Positions 25,560-34,404 of a stretch of DNA of 64,000 nucleotides are shown here, piece after piece. The position numbers and the translations under genes were made by a program. The notes under the pieces are model-generated. The model saw only the letters and a program-made list of their open reading frames with translations. It was not told the DNA's origin and made no database searches. Where the stretch lies: positions 1 to 64,000 of the forward strand of contig CAYTUQ010000015.1 in assembly GCA_964441235.1 (NCBI GenBank), read 5' to 3'. The number at the start of each line of letters is the position of its first letter. Position 1 is the first letter of the stretch. Origin of the DNA: BS750m-G69 sp964441235. GTDB taxonomy: Bacteria; Fidelibacterota; UBA2242.

Positions 25560-27614
25560 TTGGACAAATCTGATCAGAGATTCAAATTGAAACATCAAAC
25601 TTGCCCACATCCACTCCATAACATCACTCCTCGACGAAAACGTATCTTTAGAATTATTGCTCCATCAATTCCAGTTCTTTTCTTTACGCTTCTCGAATTT
25701 TCCTTAAGGCTGTTCAATTACGGCCCCGACCTCTCGCTTTTTACAATTGAAGATGTTGGCGGAAAAGCATATTACACCCTGAATCCGTCTGTCAAGAATC
25801 GATATTTCAGTCGGATCAATTTCAGCCCTGACCCTTCGCCGGAGTATTTTCTCGTTTCCAAGCCGCTCGGAACATTCCGCATCTTTTGTCTTGGCGGTTC
25901 GACAACTGTCGGATATCCTTACTGGTACAATGGCGCCTTTCCCTCGTTCCTGCGTGATCGCCTAAAGGCTGTCTTTCCCGATAGTTTAATCGAGATCGTT
26001 AATTTGGGCATGACGGCCACCAACAGCTACACAGTCCTAGACCTTAGCGAGGACTTGATAAAGTATGAACCTGACTTGTTTATCGTATACGGTGGTCATA
26101 ATGAATTTTATGGCGCACTTGGAATGGCATCCAATGAGATTGGAACTCCTGCAAGATGGATGACGCTCTTGTACCTTCGCATGGTTCATCTCCGGACTTT
26201 TCAGCTTGTTAAAAATATCATTTCCAAGCCGCTTAACTTATTGAGGAAATCTGCTATCGACTATTCAAATCGTACCACGATGATGGAGCAGGTTGCTCGA
26301 GGAAAAAATGTTCCTTACGGGAGTGACATGTATATTAAGACTCTTGCTGTATTTCGGCAGAACCTGAAAGAACTCTTCGATCTATGCCAAAACCGACGCA
26401 TTCCTCTTATCCTTAGCACTCAGGTGTCAAACCTTCGGGACCAATTCCCCTTTATATCGAATAATTCACCTGGAATTCCACAACAACAACGGACCCAGTT
26501 TCAACAGTTGTACAGGAGCGGTTTGGAGCTTCAGTCAAAAGGCCTGGTGGATTCTGCTATCGTCCTTTTCCGGTCAGCCATCAAGTGGGATTCCCTGTAT
26601 GCCGATGCTCATTATCGACTTGCCCAATGCCTCGATGCAGAAGGCAGAAAGCAAGAAGCATATCCTGAATACATTCTTGCGCGAGATTACGACGAACTGC
26701 GATTCCGAACAGATAGTAAGTTCAACAACCTTATTCGTTCGATGGAAGATCACGAGCACTGCTTTGTAGCCGACATCGAGACGGTTTTCAAGTCTCTCTC
26801 ACAAGATTCTCTCGTCGGATACAATCTTAGCATCGAACATCTCCATCCAAATGCACGGGGACATTTTTTCATTGCAAAGGAGTACGCGCGGCTGATGCGC
26901 TACCATGGCCTGTTGGCTACATCCGAAGAATGGCTAATGCACGACACCGTGACCGATGATTTTCTTTGGGAACATCGTCACCTGACCGATGTAGATGAAT
27001 TTATAGCAGCACGAAAAATTGAATTCCTTACATCGGGGTGGCCTTTCAAGAAGCGGTTTCGAGTTGTCGCACCCATTCAAGCAATAGATACACTGCGCTT
27101 CATTGCTGAACAGGCTGTTCGCAATCAGATTAGTTGGGTAAGCGTGCACAAACGTGCTGCCGAATATTACCTGCGGCGCGGCGAGTACACCAACGCTGAG
27201 AAGGAATATGAAACGATCATCAATCAATTTCCGCTCAATGTTACTGCGTATTTCGGGCTTGCGCAACTCTATTTCGATCAAAAAGCGTTCTCCGAGGCTG
27301 AGACAATACTTCTTGCTTCATTACAGGTCGAGCGAACTACTATCGCTTACCGCGCTCTTGGAGATATCTACCTGAAGCAAGGGAAATCAGAGAATGCCAT
27401 CCGCTATTATGAAGAGCTGACTAAATTTCCCGAGGATCCTGCAACCGCTCCCGAAAATGCCTATGTGCTTACTCTTGCGTACCTGATCTCGGAAAGGCCG
27501 GAACCAGCGATTCGCCTCCTTGAACGAACTGTCAACCGTTATCCGGCATATAAGCCTGCCAAGGAACTGCTCTTGAGGGTCAGGCTGCTCGAAAGAACCA
27601 ATCCAGGAAAGTAA
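25560..27614 (+). CDS. Membrane-anchored SGNH-like protein with internal and C-terminal TPR repeats
   Basis: 684 residues from a TTG start (25560) preceded by AGGAG; it is the only plus-strand gene after position 3150. One N-terminal membrane segment (about 30-52, IIAPSIPVLFFTLLEFSLRL). The SGNH/GDSL core has block I with Ser114 in FCLGGSTTVGYP, block III in IVYGGHNEFYGAL (Asn181) and block V in IEHLHPNARGH (Glu426, His429). Between blocks III and V, residues about 311-380 form TPR-like helices (LELQSKGLVDSAIVLFRSAI, YADAHYRLAQCLDAEGR). More TPRs fill about 530-684. SGNH enzymes are esterases or O-acyl transferases, so a role in glycan deacylation or surface-polymer acylation is possible. It shares this odd layout with the gene at 48433. 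Likely anchored in the inner membrane facing the periplasm. Confidence 0.7.
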   Translation: MDKSDQRFKLKHQTCPHPLHNITPRRKRIFRIIAPSIPVLFFTLLEFSLRLFNYGPDLSLFTIEDVGGKAYYTLNPSVKNRYFSRINFSPDPSPEYFLVSKPLGTFRIFCLGGSTTVGYPYWYNGAFPSFLRDRLKAVFPDSLIEIVNLGMTATNSYTVLDLSEDLIKYEPDLFIVYGGHNEFYGALGMASNEIGTPARWMTLLYLRMVHLRTFQLVKNIISKPLNLLRKSAIDYSNRTTMMEQVARGKNVPYGSDMYIKTLAVFRQNLKELFDLCQNRRIPLILSTQVSNLRDQFPFISNNSPGIPQQQRTQFQQLYRSGLELQSKGLVDSAIVLFRSAIKWDSLYADAHYRLAQCLDAEGRKQEAYPEYILARDYDELRFRTDSKFNNLIRSMEDHEHCFVADIETVFKSLSQDSLVGYNLSIEHLHPNARGHFFIAKEYARLMRYHGLLATSEEWLMHDTVTDDFLWEHRHLTDVDEFIAARKIEFLTSGWPFKKRFRVVAPIQAIDTLRFIAEQAVRNQISWVSVHKRAAEYYLRRGEYTNAEKEYETIINQFPLNVTAYFGLAQLYFDQKAFSEAETILLASLQVERTTIAYRALGDIYLKQGKSENAIRYYEELTKFPEDPATAPENAYVLTLAYLISERPEPAIRLLERTVNRYPAYKPAKELLLRVRLLERTNPGK

Positions 27615-27949
27615 ATTACAGGATCGCATTGAGTCAAACCTCGTAACTTGGTTGATTTATCACAATATCAAAGAACAGATAACCTTTATGTTCTGCTCTC
27701 CCGAAGGATTACAGAGTAGGCCCAGGAGCACAGAATTACAAGTTATGTGAGCCAGAATCCGTTTCCCCTTTTCAGGGTGAGTATTCCGCTCAAGCAAACC
27801 AGATCATCACCCTGTCTCTCCTTGGCCCCTCATTAGATCAGTTAAAGCAACACCAACAGTTACATTGTCGAGTCGCTTAGTGTGCAGCCGTTTTCAACTG
27901 CACACCGACCTACATGTTCGCAGATGAGAATTACTTCTTAACTTGGCAC
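27615..27949. other. Intergenic region between convergent genes
   Basis: 335 bp with no gene. It contains two weak inverted repeats, CAGGGTGA (27773-27780) / TCACCCTG (27807-27814) and TGTGCAG (27881-27887) / CTGCACA (27898-27904). Either might act as a terminator for the flanking convergent genes, but neither has a clear T-run. Confidence 0.4.
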
Positions 27950-29770
27950 TCACTTGATCAGCGCCATCTTCTTTGTGATCACTTCCTTGGGGGTCTGCAG
28001 ACTGTAGAAATAAATACCGCTGGTTAGATCAGCACCAGAGAACACAACCTTATACATGCCAGCATTCTGAACACCATCCACCAGAACAGCTAATTCCCGA
28101 CCTAAAAGGTCGTAAACCAGGAGACGCACTTTACCCCTGCTCTTCAACGTGTAGGAAATATTAGTAGTGGGATTGAACGGGTTCGGATAGTTTTGAGACA
28201 AAGCAAATTGAACCGGAAATCTATTGTCCTGCCGGGCCACACCCGTAGTGGGTGAAGAAACATCTGCATAGGAGGTTCCCAATCGAATTTCATCAAAACT
28301 TGCCTGGAGCCCGTCTCCAACGTTACCGCCAAATTCTATGCGAATACAATTGAACCCATCATCCATTTGAGCACCACTCGCCACTGCATCTTTGATTGAA
28401 GTATCGGGCTCCGCAGCAGGATCTGGATTAATCCACATATAGATTGGGTCGGGGCCAACCCCCCCTGACATAACTATTTTTCCTACAAGCCATACCGGTC
28501 CAGAGTCCCATGAAACTGTGGATACTTCTGGCCCTGGGCCGCCGTGCCAACCACTACCAACCGTATATTTATCAAGTCCATGTCCTTTCCCAAGCATCCC
28601 TAATTCACCGGTTTCGCCATTATAAAACTTGATACCCAACCATGTAGCGTCATCAGTGGCATTTTTTACATTCATAATAAAACTAATCCAGTATTCCCGT
28701 CCGGCCTCGTCTGGCCAAGTTTTATCTAAGAAACGACAATAGCGCTGTTCTGTCCCAGTTGAATCTGGTACACTCTCAAGATGGTTGCCGACATTCGGGA
28801 CCTCATAATCGAGATCGTCATAAACCAAACCAGTATCTGCAACAACCGCCGCGTTATCCTGAGCTCCTACAAGCTTATACCAACAGCCACTCCATCCGTT
28901 TGCCGATGTTCCCATAAGAGTGTCCAAAGAAGTGCCAACGGGATAATTAAAAGATTCTTGAGCATAATAATCAATGGTGATAGGCGAAGAAACATCTGCC
29001 CAGGAGGTTCCCAATCGAATTTCATCAAAACTCACCTGGAGCCCGTCTCCCACGTTACCGCCAAATTCTATGCGAATACAATTGAACCCATCATCCATTT
29101 GAGCACCACTCGCCACTGCATCTTTGATTGAAGTATCGGGCTCCGCAGCAGGATCTGGATTAATCCACATATAGATTGGGTCGGGGCCAACCCCCCCTGA
29201 CATAACTATTTTTCCTACAAGCCATACCGGTCCAGAGTCCCATGAAACTGTGGATACTTCTGGCCCTGGGCCGCCGTGCCAACCACTACCAACCGTATAT
29301 TTATCAAGTCCATGTCCTTTCCCAAGCATCCCTAATTCACCGGTTTCGCCATTATAAAACTTGATACCCAACCATGTAGCGTCATCAGTGGCATTTTTTA
29401 CATTCATAATAAAACTAATCCAGTATTCCCGTCCGGCCTCGTCTGGCCAAGTTTTATCTAAGAAACGACAATAGCGCTGTTCTGTCCCAGTTGAATCTGG
29501 TACACTCTCAAGATGGTTGCCGACATTCGGGACCTCATAATCGAGATCGTCATAAACCAAACCAGTATCTGCAACAACCGCCGCGTTATCCTGAGCTCCT
29601 ACAAGCTTATACCAACAGCCACTCCATCCGTTTGCCGATGTTCCCATAAGAGTGTCCAAAGAAGTGCCAACGGGATAATTAAAAGATTCCACAGCCAGAA
29701 ACTGGGCTCCTGCCGGTGAAAAAAGCAGTAACAAGACTGCCATACTTAAAAACAAAGTAACTTTGCGCAT
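27950..29770 (-). CDS. Secreted protein with two near-identical lectin-like domains and T9SS sorting tail
   Basis: 606 residues. Signal peptide (FLSMAVLLLLFSPAGAQ). Residues about 27-280 and 271-520 are two copies of the same 244-residue beta-rich domain. Each begins ESFNYPVGTSLDTLMG and contains KFYNGETGELGMLGKGHGLD and GFNCIRIEFGGNVGDG, and they differ at only about two residues. The fold looks like a concanavalin/LamG-type jelly roll. The last 80 residues are a T9SS type A tail: LSQNYPNPFNPTTNISY, GKVRLLVYDLLGRELAVLVD, and the terminal LIK. No catalytic motif seen; a surface glycan-binding or matrix protein is likely. AAGGAG precedes the ATG. It lies between the regulator and the SGNH/TPR gene, probably as a single-gene unit. 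Confidence 0.68.
   Translation of the reverse strand: MRKVTLFLSMAVLLLLFSPAGAQFLAVESFNYPVGTSLDTLMGTSANGWSGCWYKLVGAQDNAAVVADTGLVYDDLDYEVPNVGNHLESVPDSTGTEQRYCRFLDKTWPDEAGREYWISFIMNVKNATDDATWLGIKFYNGETGELGMLGKGHGLDKYTVGSGWHGGPGPEVSTVSWDSGPVWLVGKIVMSGGVGPDPIYMWINPDPAAEPDTSIKDAVASGAQMDDGFNCIRIEFGGNVGDGLQVSFDEIRLGTSWADVSSPITIDYYAQESFNYPVGTSLDTLMGTSANGWSGCWYKLVGAQDNAAVVADTGLVYDDLDYEVPNVGNHLESVPDSTGTEQRYCRFLDKTWPDEAGREYWISFIMNVKNATDDATWLGIKFYNGETGELGMLGKGHGLDKYTVGSGWHGGPGPEVSTVSWDSGPVWLVGKIVMSGGVGPDPIYMWINPDPAAEPDTSIKDAVASGAQMDDGFNCIRIEFGGNVGDGLQASFDEIRLGTSYADVSSPTTGVARQDNRFPVQFALSQNYPNPFNPTTNISYTLKSRGKVRLLVYDLLGRELAVLVDGVQNAGMYKVVFSGADLTSGIYFYSLQTPKEVITKKMALIK
28255..29689 (-). repeat. Tandem 732-bp period duplication inside the lectin-like gene
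   Basis: Positions 28255-28957 and 28987-29689 align with a constant offset of 732 bp (244 codons). I see about five base differences, all within the first 70 bases at the low-coordinate end (the 3' end of each coding unit). The remaining 640 or so bases appear identical. This is an in-frame, very recent or actively homogenised duplication. Confidence 0.9.
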
Positions 29771-30000
29771 AGTTTTTCTCCTTACTTTAGTTATTAGTTA
29801 ACCTCAACTTTGAGATAAATTCCAATTCATCACCTCCTTTTAATTGATCCATATTGATTGAAACCCCACTTTTGTTTAATTCCCTCAGCTGAAAATAAAA
29901 TAAGAATGCTTTCCAGAAAAATCATCTCAAAATCTGGTAATTATGTTGCATTTTGTCGAAATCGGTCACACAATAAGAAAATGTGGCAAGAAAATTGAGG

Positions 30001-33000
30001 TTAATTTATATTGTGATTTTGATTTTTAACCTGTTGAGGAGTCATTCCAAAATGCTTATGAAAACATTTTGCAAAATAGGAGGGGTCTCGGAATCCTATT
30101 TGATAGCATACCTGGGAAGGATAATGACCTTTTTCCAGAAGCTGCAGAGCTCGTTTCAATCGATAAGTACGAGTGAAATCGCTTGGAGTTTGATTAATCA
30201 ATCCCCGCATTTTTCGGTATAGCTGGGCGCGACTTAAACCCACATGATAGCTCAAATCATCCACTGAAAAATCAGTGTCCCCAATATACTGTTCGACTAC
30301 TTCTACCACTTTCTGCAGAAACTGTTCATCGGGCGAACTAATGGGTATTTCTTGAGGATTAAGGTAAACCATGCGGCTGAAATGCTCTCGCATTTTTTTC
30401 CGGGTATAGAGCAAATTCTCAATCCGCAGTTTCAATAGGTCTGGATTAAAGGGTTTAGTAATATAATCATCAGCCCCGGCTATCAGACCCTCTTTCCGCT
30501 TCTCTTCCTCCGTCTGGGCCGTAAGCAAGATAATGGGAATATGGCTGGTGCGCTGGTCATTTTTGCACCGCTGGCAAAATTCATAGCCATCCATAACCTG
30601 CATCATCACATCGCAGATGATCAGATCTGGAATATGATCCAAGGCCATTTCATATCCGCTCAGACCATCCGGCGCCTGAATTATGGAATACTGGTTACCA
30701 ATTTCCAGCCTGAGGTATTGACACATATCTTTATCATCTTCAATAGTCAAAATCAGTAGTTTATTATCTTCATCCTTTTCATTCTGCTCTACGACCGGCT
30801 CAAGGTCATTATCTAATAAATCTCCGGAAATAATGCCCGCCTTGGTTTCTAAAAGTGGTGATATTTTTTCTGGTGCTTCTTCAGCGATGTGTTCACTTTG
30901 ATAAATTTCTGGCAGCTCAAGGGTGAAAATTGACCCTATGTTTGGTGTACTTTCAACAGTTATTATCCCACTGTGCATTTCTGCAAAGTCTTTGCTAATG
31001 GAAAGACCAATTCCAGTCCCATGGGGTCGCCGAACTATCGATTGTTCAGTCTGATAGAAGGGATCAAAAATATGACTGAGGTGTTCAGGGGCCATACCAA
31101 CACCCGTATCCGTTACCCTAATTAAAAGCCAGCGCTCTGCTGCCGGTGAAGAATTTGACTGGAGTGTGACTTCTGTTGAAGATAAATGTAAGCTCACTTC
31201 AATCGCACCACCGGGATCGGTAAATTTGATGGCGTTGGAAATCAAATTATAAAGTATCTTTTCGATTTTATCAGGATCAAAACTCCAGCGCAATATATCA
31301 ACTGATGCATGGAAATTATAGCGAATTTTCTTCTGCTCCGTCTCGTAGCGAAAAGCCGAAACAATTGCTTTTACAAAAGAGACAATTTCCTTCTCCTGCA
31401 GTTCCAGTTTCATACTACCCGTATCCAGTTTGCGAGCATCCATTAGCTGATTTACCAGACGCAACAGGCGTCGGGCATTTTGTAAAACAAGTCGATTATA
31501 GAAATCCTTTTTTTTCTGATTCAGCTCTTTTTCTGCATGCAGAATGCGCTCAACGGGCCCGATAATCAAGGTCAAGGGCGTACGAAACTCATGGGAAATA
31601 TGGGTAAAAAAGCGCAGCTTTAATTGATCTATCTCATGAATTTTCTCGGTTTCCAGACGTTTTATCTCCATTTGAGCGCGATAGCGTTCCCGATTTTGAA
31701 CAGCCTTTTTTATACCCAGCGCCGCACCGATAATAAAGACCATATAAATTATTTTCATCCAATTAGTTTTCCAGAAGGGCGGTGTGATTGTAATATGGAC
31801 TGATGCTCCTTCTTTGTTCCAGATTCCGTGATTGTTTGAAGCAATCACCCGGAAGTGGTAATTTCCATAAGGCAAATTTGTATAAGAAGCGAAACGACGG
31901 CTGGCATTGGTATAATGCCACTGGTGGTCAAAGCCTTCCATCATATAGGCATATTGATTCTTCTGAAAGCAGCTGAAGTCCAGTGCGGCAAATTCAAAAG
32001 AGAATACATTATCATTATAAGAAAGAGTCAGGCTATCAGTAATTAAAATGGAATGGCTTAGGATTCCTTTCCCTTGATCCCCGGGAGTTACCGATTCATT
32101 GAAAACCTGAAATTGAGTAATGACCACCGGCGGTATGTAAGGATTAAAACGAATGTCGCTGGGATAAAAAATATTGAATCCGTTTATACCACCGAAATAA
32201 AGCATTCCGTTGCTGGCGCGCAGGACTGATTCATGATAGAAGATATCCTGGCCGAAGCCATCATTACGATCAAAATTTTTTATCTCCCTCGTCTTTGGGT
32301 CCAGCCGTGAAATGCCGTGATTGGTTCCCAGCCAGAGGAACCCGTTGTTATCCTCAACAATACATTCAATAATATTATCAGGCAATCCGTCGCTCTGGTC
32401 GTATCTGGCAAAACGAGCAACTCGGTCTTTTCTACTGAAATCAGTCATGTAGTTTAAACCGCCACCCATGGTGCCTATCCAGAGAGTTCCTTCCTGGCTG
32501 AAGTAAAGTGTATTAACGTTATCATGTCCGAGACTCAAGGAATCTTTTTCATCATTGCGGGAGAAAAGCATTTCCTCTTTTCGAGGATTAAAATAGATTA
32601 ATCCATTGCCGTAGGTGCCCAACCATAGTCCTTCGTCAGGGTCTTCAACAATCGAAGTAACTACATTTTGTCGATCATTTTTTCGGTTGACCGGATAATT
32701 GGTAAAGGTTTTCTGGTCCTCATTCAGACGTGAAAGACCGCCACCCCAGGTACCAATCCAGAGCACTCCCTGTTGATCGCGACAAAGTGAAAGCACTACA
32801 TCTTCTCCGATACTTGTGGGATACTGGTCATCATGGCGAAAGTGTTCAAAATGACCATTCTTGAGATTGAAGCGATCCAGACCGCTTCCATCGGTTCCGA
32901 TCCAGAGTGTATTTTTTCCGTCGCCCAGAAGGCAGAGAATGGCATCTGAGCCGGGACTGTCGGTTAAGCCGGGAAGCGATGGAAAGACCTTGAAACGGTT

Positions 33001-34251
33001 TTTCACCGGATCAAAGCGATTTAATCCACCGAAGCGGGTGCCTATCCAGATAGTCCCGGATTTGTCTTCATAAAAAGAGGTTACATGGTTATTGGAAATA
33101 GAATTATCAGAGGCGACTCTGGAATGATAATGCAGTATATGACTTTGTTTAGTATCTGTACGGTTGACACCCCCGTTTTCGTTACCAATCCAGACAACCC
33201 CGGTGCGGTCTTCATATACAGTCCACAGAGCGTTGGATTGAATACCCGTTTCATCGTAAGGGTCGTAATGATAGTGCTGATAATCGCTTGCTCTGAGTTT
33301 CGTTTGTTGACGCGGAATCTGGGGCAAAATGAATAAACCCGCATCATAGGTACAGACCCAGAGTCGACCAGAGTGGTCAATCATAAGGTTCGTGATTATT
33401 TTAGATGAAAAGGGCTCATTGCTGTTTGAAATTAATGGTACTCTCTGAAACCTGTGTTTTTCGTTATTAAAGTGCTGGAGGCCATCTCCCCAGGTACCAA
33501 TCCATAAAACATTCCATTGATCCTCACAAAGGGTAATAACGGCACTGGTGGACGAGGTAGAAGACTGATGTGATTCATGTTTGAATTTAGTAAAAGAACA
33601 GGTGCGGCGGTTGAAAAAATTCACACCGCTTTTTTCCGTAGCAATCCAAAGTTGATTACGACTATCCTCATAAATATCATGAATGATGAAATCACCCAGG
33701 CTATGGGGATTACCTGCTTCGGGAAGGTAGTTTTGAAATTGGTTTGTCTCCGGATTATAAGAGCTTAAACCACCTTCTGTTCCGATCCAGATAAGACCGG
33801 TATGGTCTTCAGTTATACAGCGAATACGATTATCTACCAGTGAATTGGGATTATCGGGCTGATGACGAATTCTGGTAAATCGGTCCTGGCCTTGATCGTA
33901 ACGATTCAATCCATTAAGCGTCCCCACCCAGAGAATTCCGCGACTGTCTTCATAGAGAGCATTGATTACATTATGACATAGACTGGTCGAATCGCCCGGT
34001 ATCGGTCGATAAATAACGAATTGGTATCCATCGTACTGATCCAGTCCGTTAAGTGTCCCGAACCAGATAAATCCCTGACGATCCTGGATGATTTCGATAA
34101 CTGAATTGTGGGACAGTCCGTTTTCGATTGAGAGATGTTCAAACCGAAAACTGGGTAGGGCAGAGGCAAAGAGCGCCAGGGACTGAAAAAATAACAGCAG
34201 CCCTAACAGCACCCGATTTCTTTTCAATCTCTGTACTCTCAATTTCGACAT
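30001..34251 (-). CDS. Hybrid two-component system regulator (sensor kinase, receiver and AraC-type DNA-binding domain)
   Basis: 1416 residues. Signal sequence (VLLGLLLFFQSLALFASA). A periplasmic sensor of about 14 propeller repeats (35-700; for example QDRQGFIWFGTLNGLDQYDG) and a Y_Y_Y domain (about 735-825) lead to one membrane helix (about 830-850). Inside the cell follow HisKA (phospho-His887 in HISHEFRTPLTLI), the HATPase (DTGVGM, GTGIGLSI), a receiver with Asp1214 in LIICDVMMQVMDGYEF, and an AraC helix-turn-helix (about 1325-1410: VGLSRAQLYRKMRG, IGFRDPSYFAKCFHKHFGMT). Such regulators sense oligosaccharides directly and switch on polysaccharide loci. This is the only regulator in the window and lies between the two carbohydrate loci, so it may control either. 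Confidence 0.93.
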   Translation of the reverse strand: MSKLRVQRLKRNRVLLGLLLFFQSLALFASALPSFRFEHLSIENGLSHNSVIEIIQDRQGFIWFGTLNGLDQYDGYQFVIYRPIPGDSTSLCHNVINALYEDSRGILWVGTLNGLNRYDQGQDRFTRIRHQPDNPNSLVDNRIRCITEDHTGLIWIGTEGGLSSYNPETNQFQNYLPEAGNPHSLGDFIIHDIYEDSRNQLWIATEKSGVNFFNRRTCSFTKFKHESHQSSTSSTSAVITLCEDQWNVLWIGTWGDGLQHFNNEKHRFQRVPLISNSNEPFSSKIITNLMIDHSGRLWVCTYDAGLFILPQIPRQQTKLRASDYQHYHYDPYDETGIQSNALWTVYEDRTGVVWIGNENGGVNRTDTKQSHILHYHSRVASDNSISNNHVTSFYEDKSGTIWIGTRFGGLNRFDPVKNRFKVFPSLPGLTDSPGSDAILCLLGDGKNTLWIGTDGSGLDRFNLKNGHFEHFRHDDQYPTSIGEDVVLSLCRDQQGVLWIGTWGGGLSRLNEDQKTFTNYPVNRKNDRQNVVTSIVEDPDEGLWLGTYGNGLIYFNPRKEEMLFSRNDEKDSLSLGHDNVNTLYFSQEGTLWIGTMGGGLNYMTDFSRKDRVARFARYDQSDGLPDNIIECIVEDNNGFLWLGTNHGISRLDPKTREIKNFDRNDGFGQDIFYHESVLRASNGMLYFGGINGFNIFYPSDIRFNPYIPPVVITQFQVFNESVTPGDQGKGILSHSILITDSLTLSYNDNVFSFEFAALDFSCFQKNQYAYMMEGFDHQWHYTNASRRFASYTNLPYGNYHFRVIASNNHGIWNKEGASVHITITPPFWKTNWMKIIYMVFIIGAALGIKKAVQNRERYRAQMEIKRLETEKIHEIDQLKLRFFTHISHEFRTPLTLIIGPVERILHAEKELNQKKKDFYNRLVLQNARRLLRLVNQLMDARKLDTGSMKLELQEKEIVSFVKAIVSAFRYETEQKKIRYNFHASVDILRWSFDPDKIEKILYNLISNAIKFTDPGGAIEVSLHLSSTEVTLQSNSSPAAERWLLIRVTDTGVGMAPEHLSHIFDPFYQTEQSIVRRPHGTGIGLSISKDFAEMHSGIITVESTPNIGSIFTLELPEIYQSEHIAEEAPEKISPLLETKAGIISGDLLDNDLEPVVEQNEKDEDNKLLILTIEDDKDMCQYLRLEIGNQYSIIQAPDGLSGYEMALDHIPDLIICDVMMQVMDGYEFCQRCKNDQRTSHIPIILLTAQTEEEKRKEGLIAGADDYITKPFNPDLLKLRIENLLYTRKKMREHFSRMVYLNPQEIPISSPDEQFLQKVVEVVEQYIGDTDFSVDDLSYHVGLSRAQLYRKMRGLINQTPSDFTRTYRLKRALQLLEKGHYPSQVCYQIGFRDPSYFAKCFHKHFGMTPQQVKNQNHNIN

Positions 34252-34404
34252 TATGCTACAATTCTACCTATTCACCTGTGAAAATTACCCTCATACAGAG
34301 TGAATATAAAACATATTTTTGATTAATAACACCCGCTTGTTTAAATTTCGAATAGTACCTTGCTATTCTCTATCTTGATTGCCCATCAGCTGCCTGGAAA
34401 AAGC

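Noticed and set aside
28255..29689. Repeated sequence considered as a CRISPR-like or satellite array
   Set aside because: Only two copies, 732-bp period, fully in frame within one gene; it is a coding domain duplication. No CRISPR array or cas gene was seen anywhere in the window.
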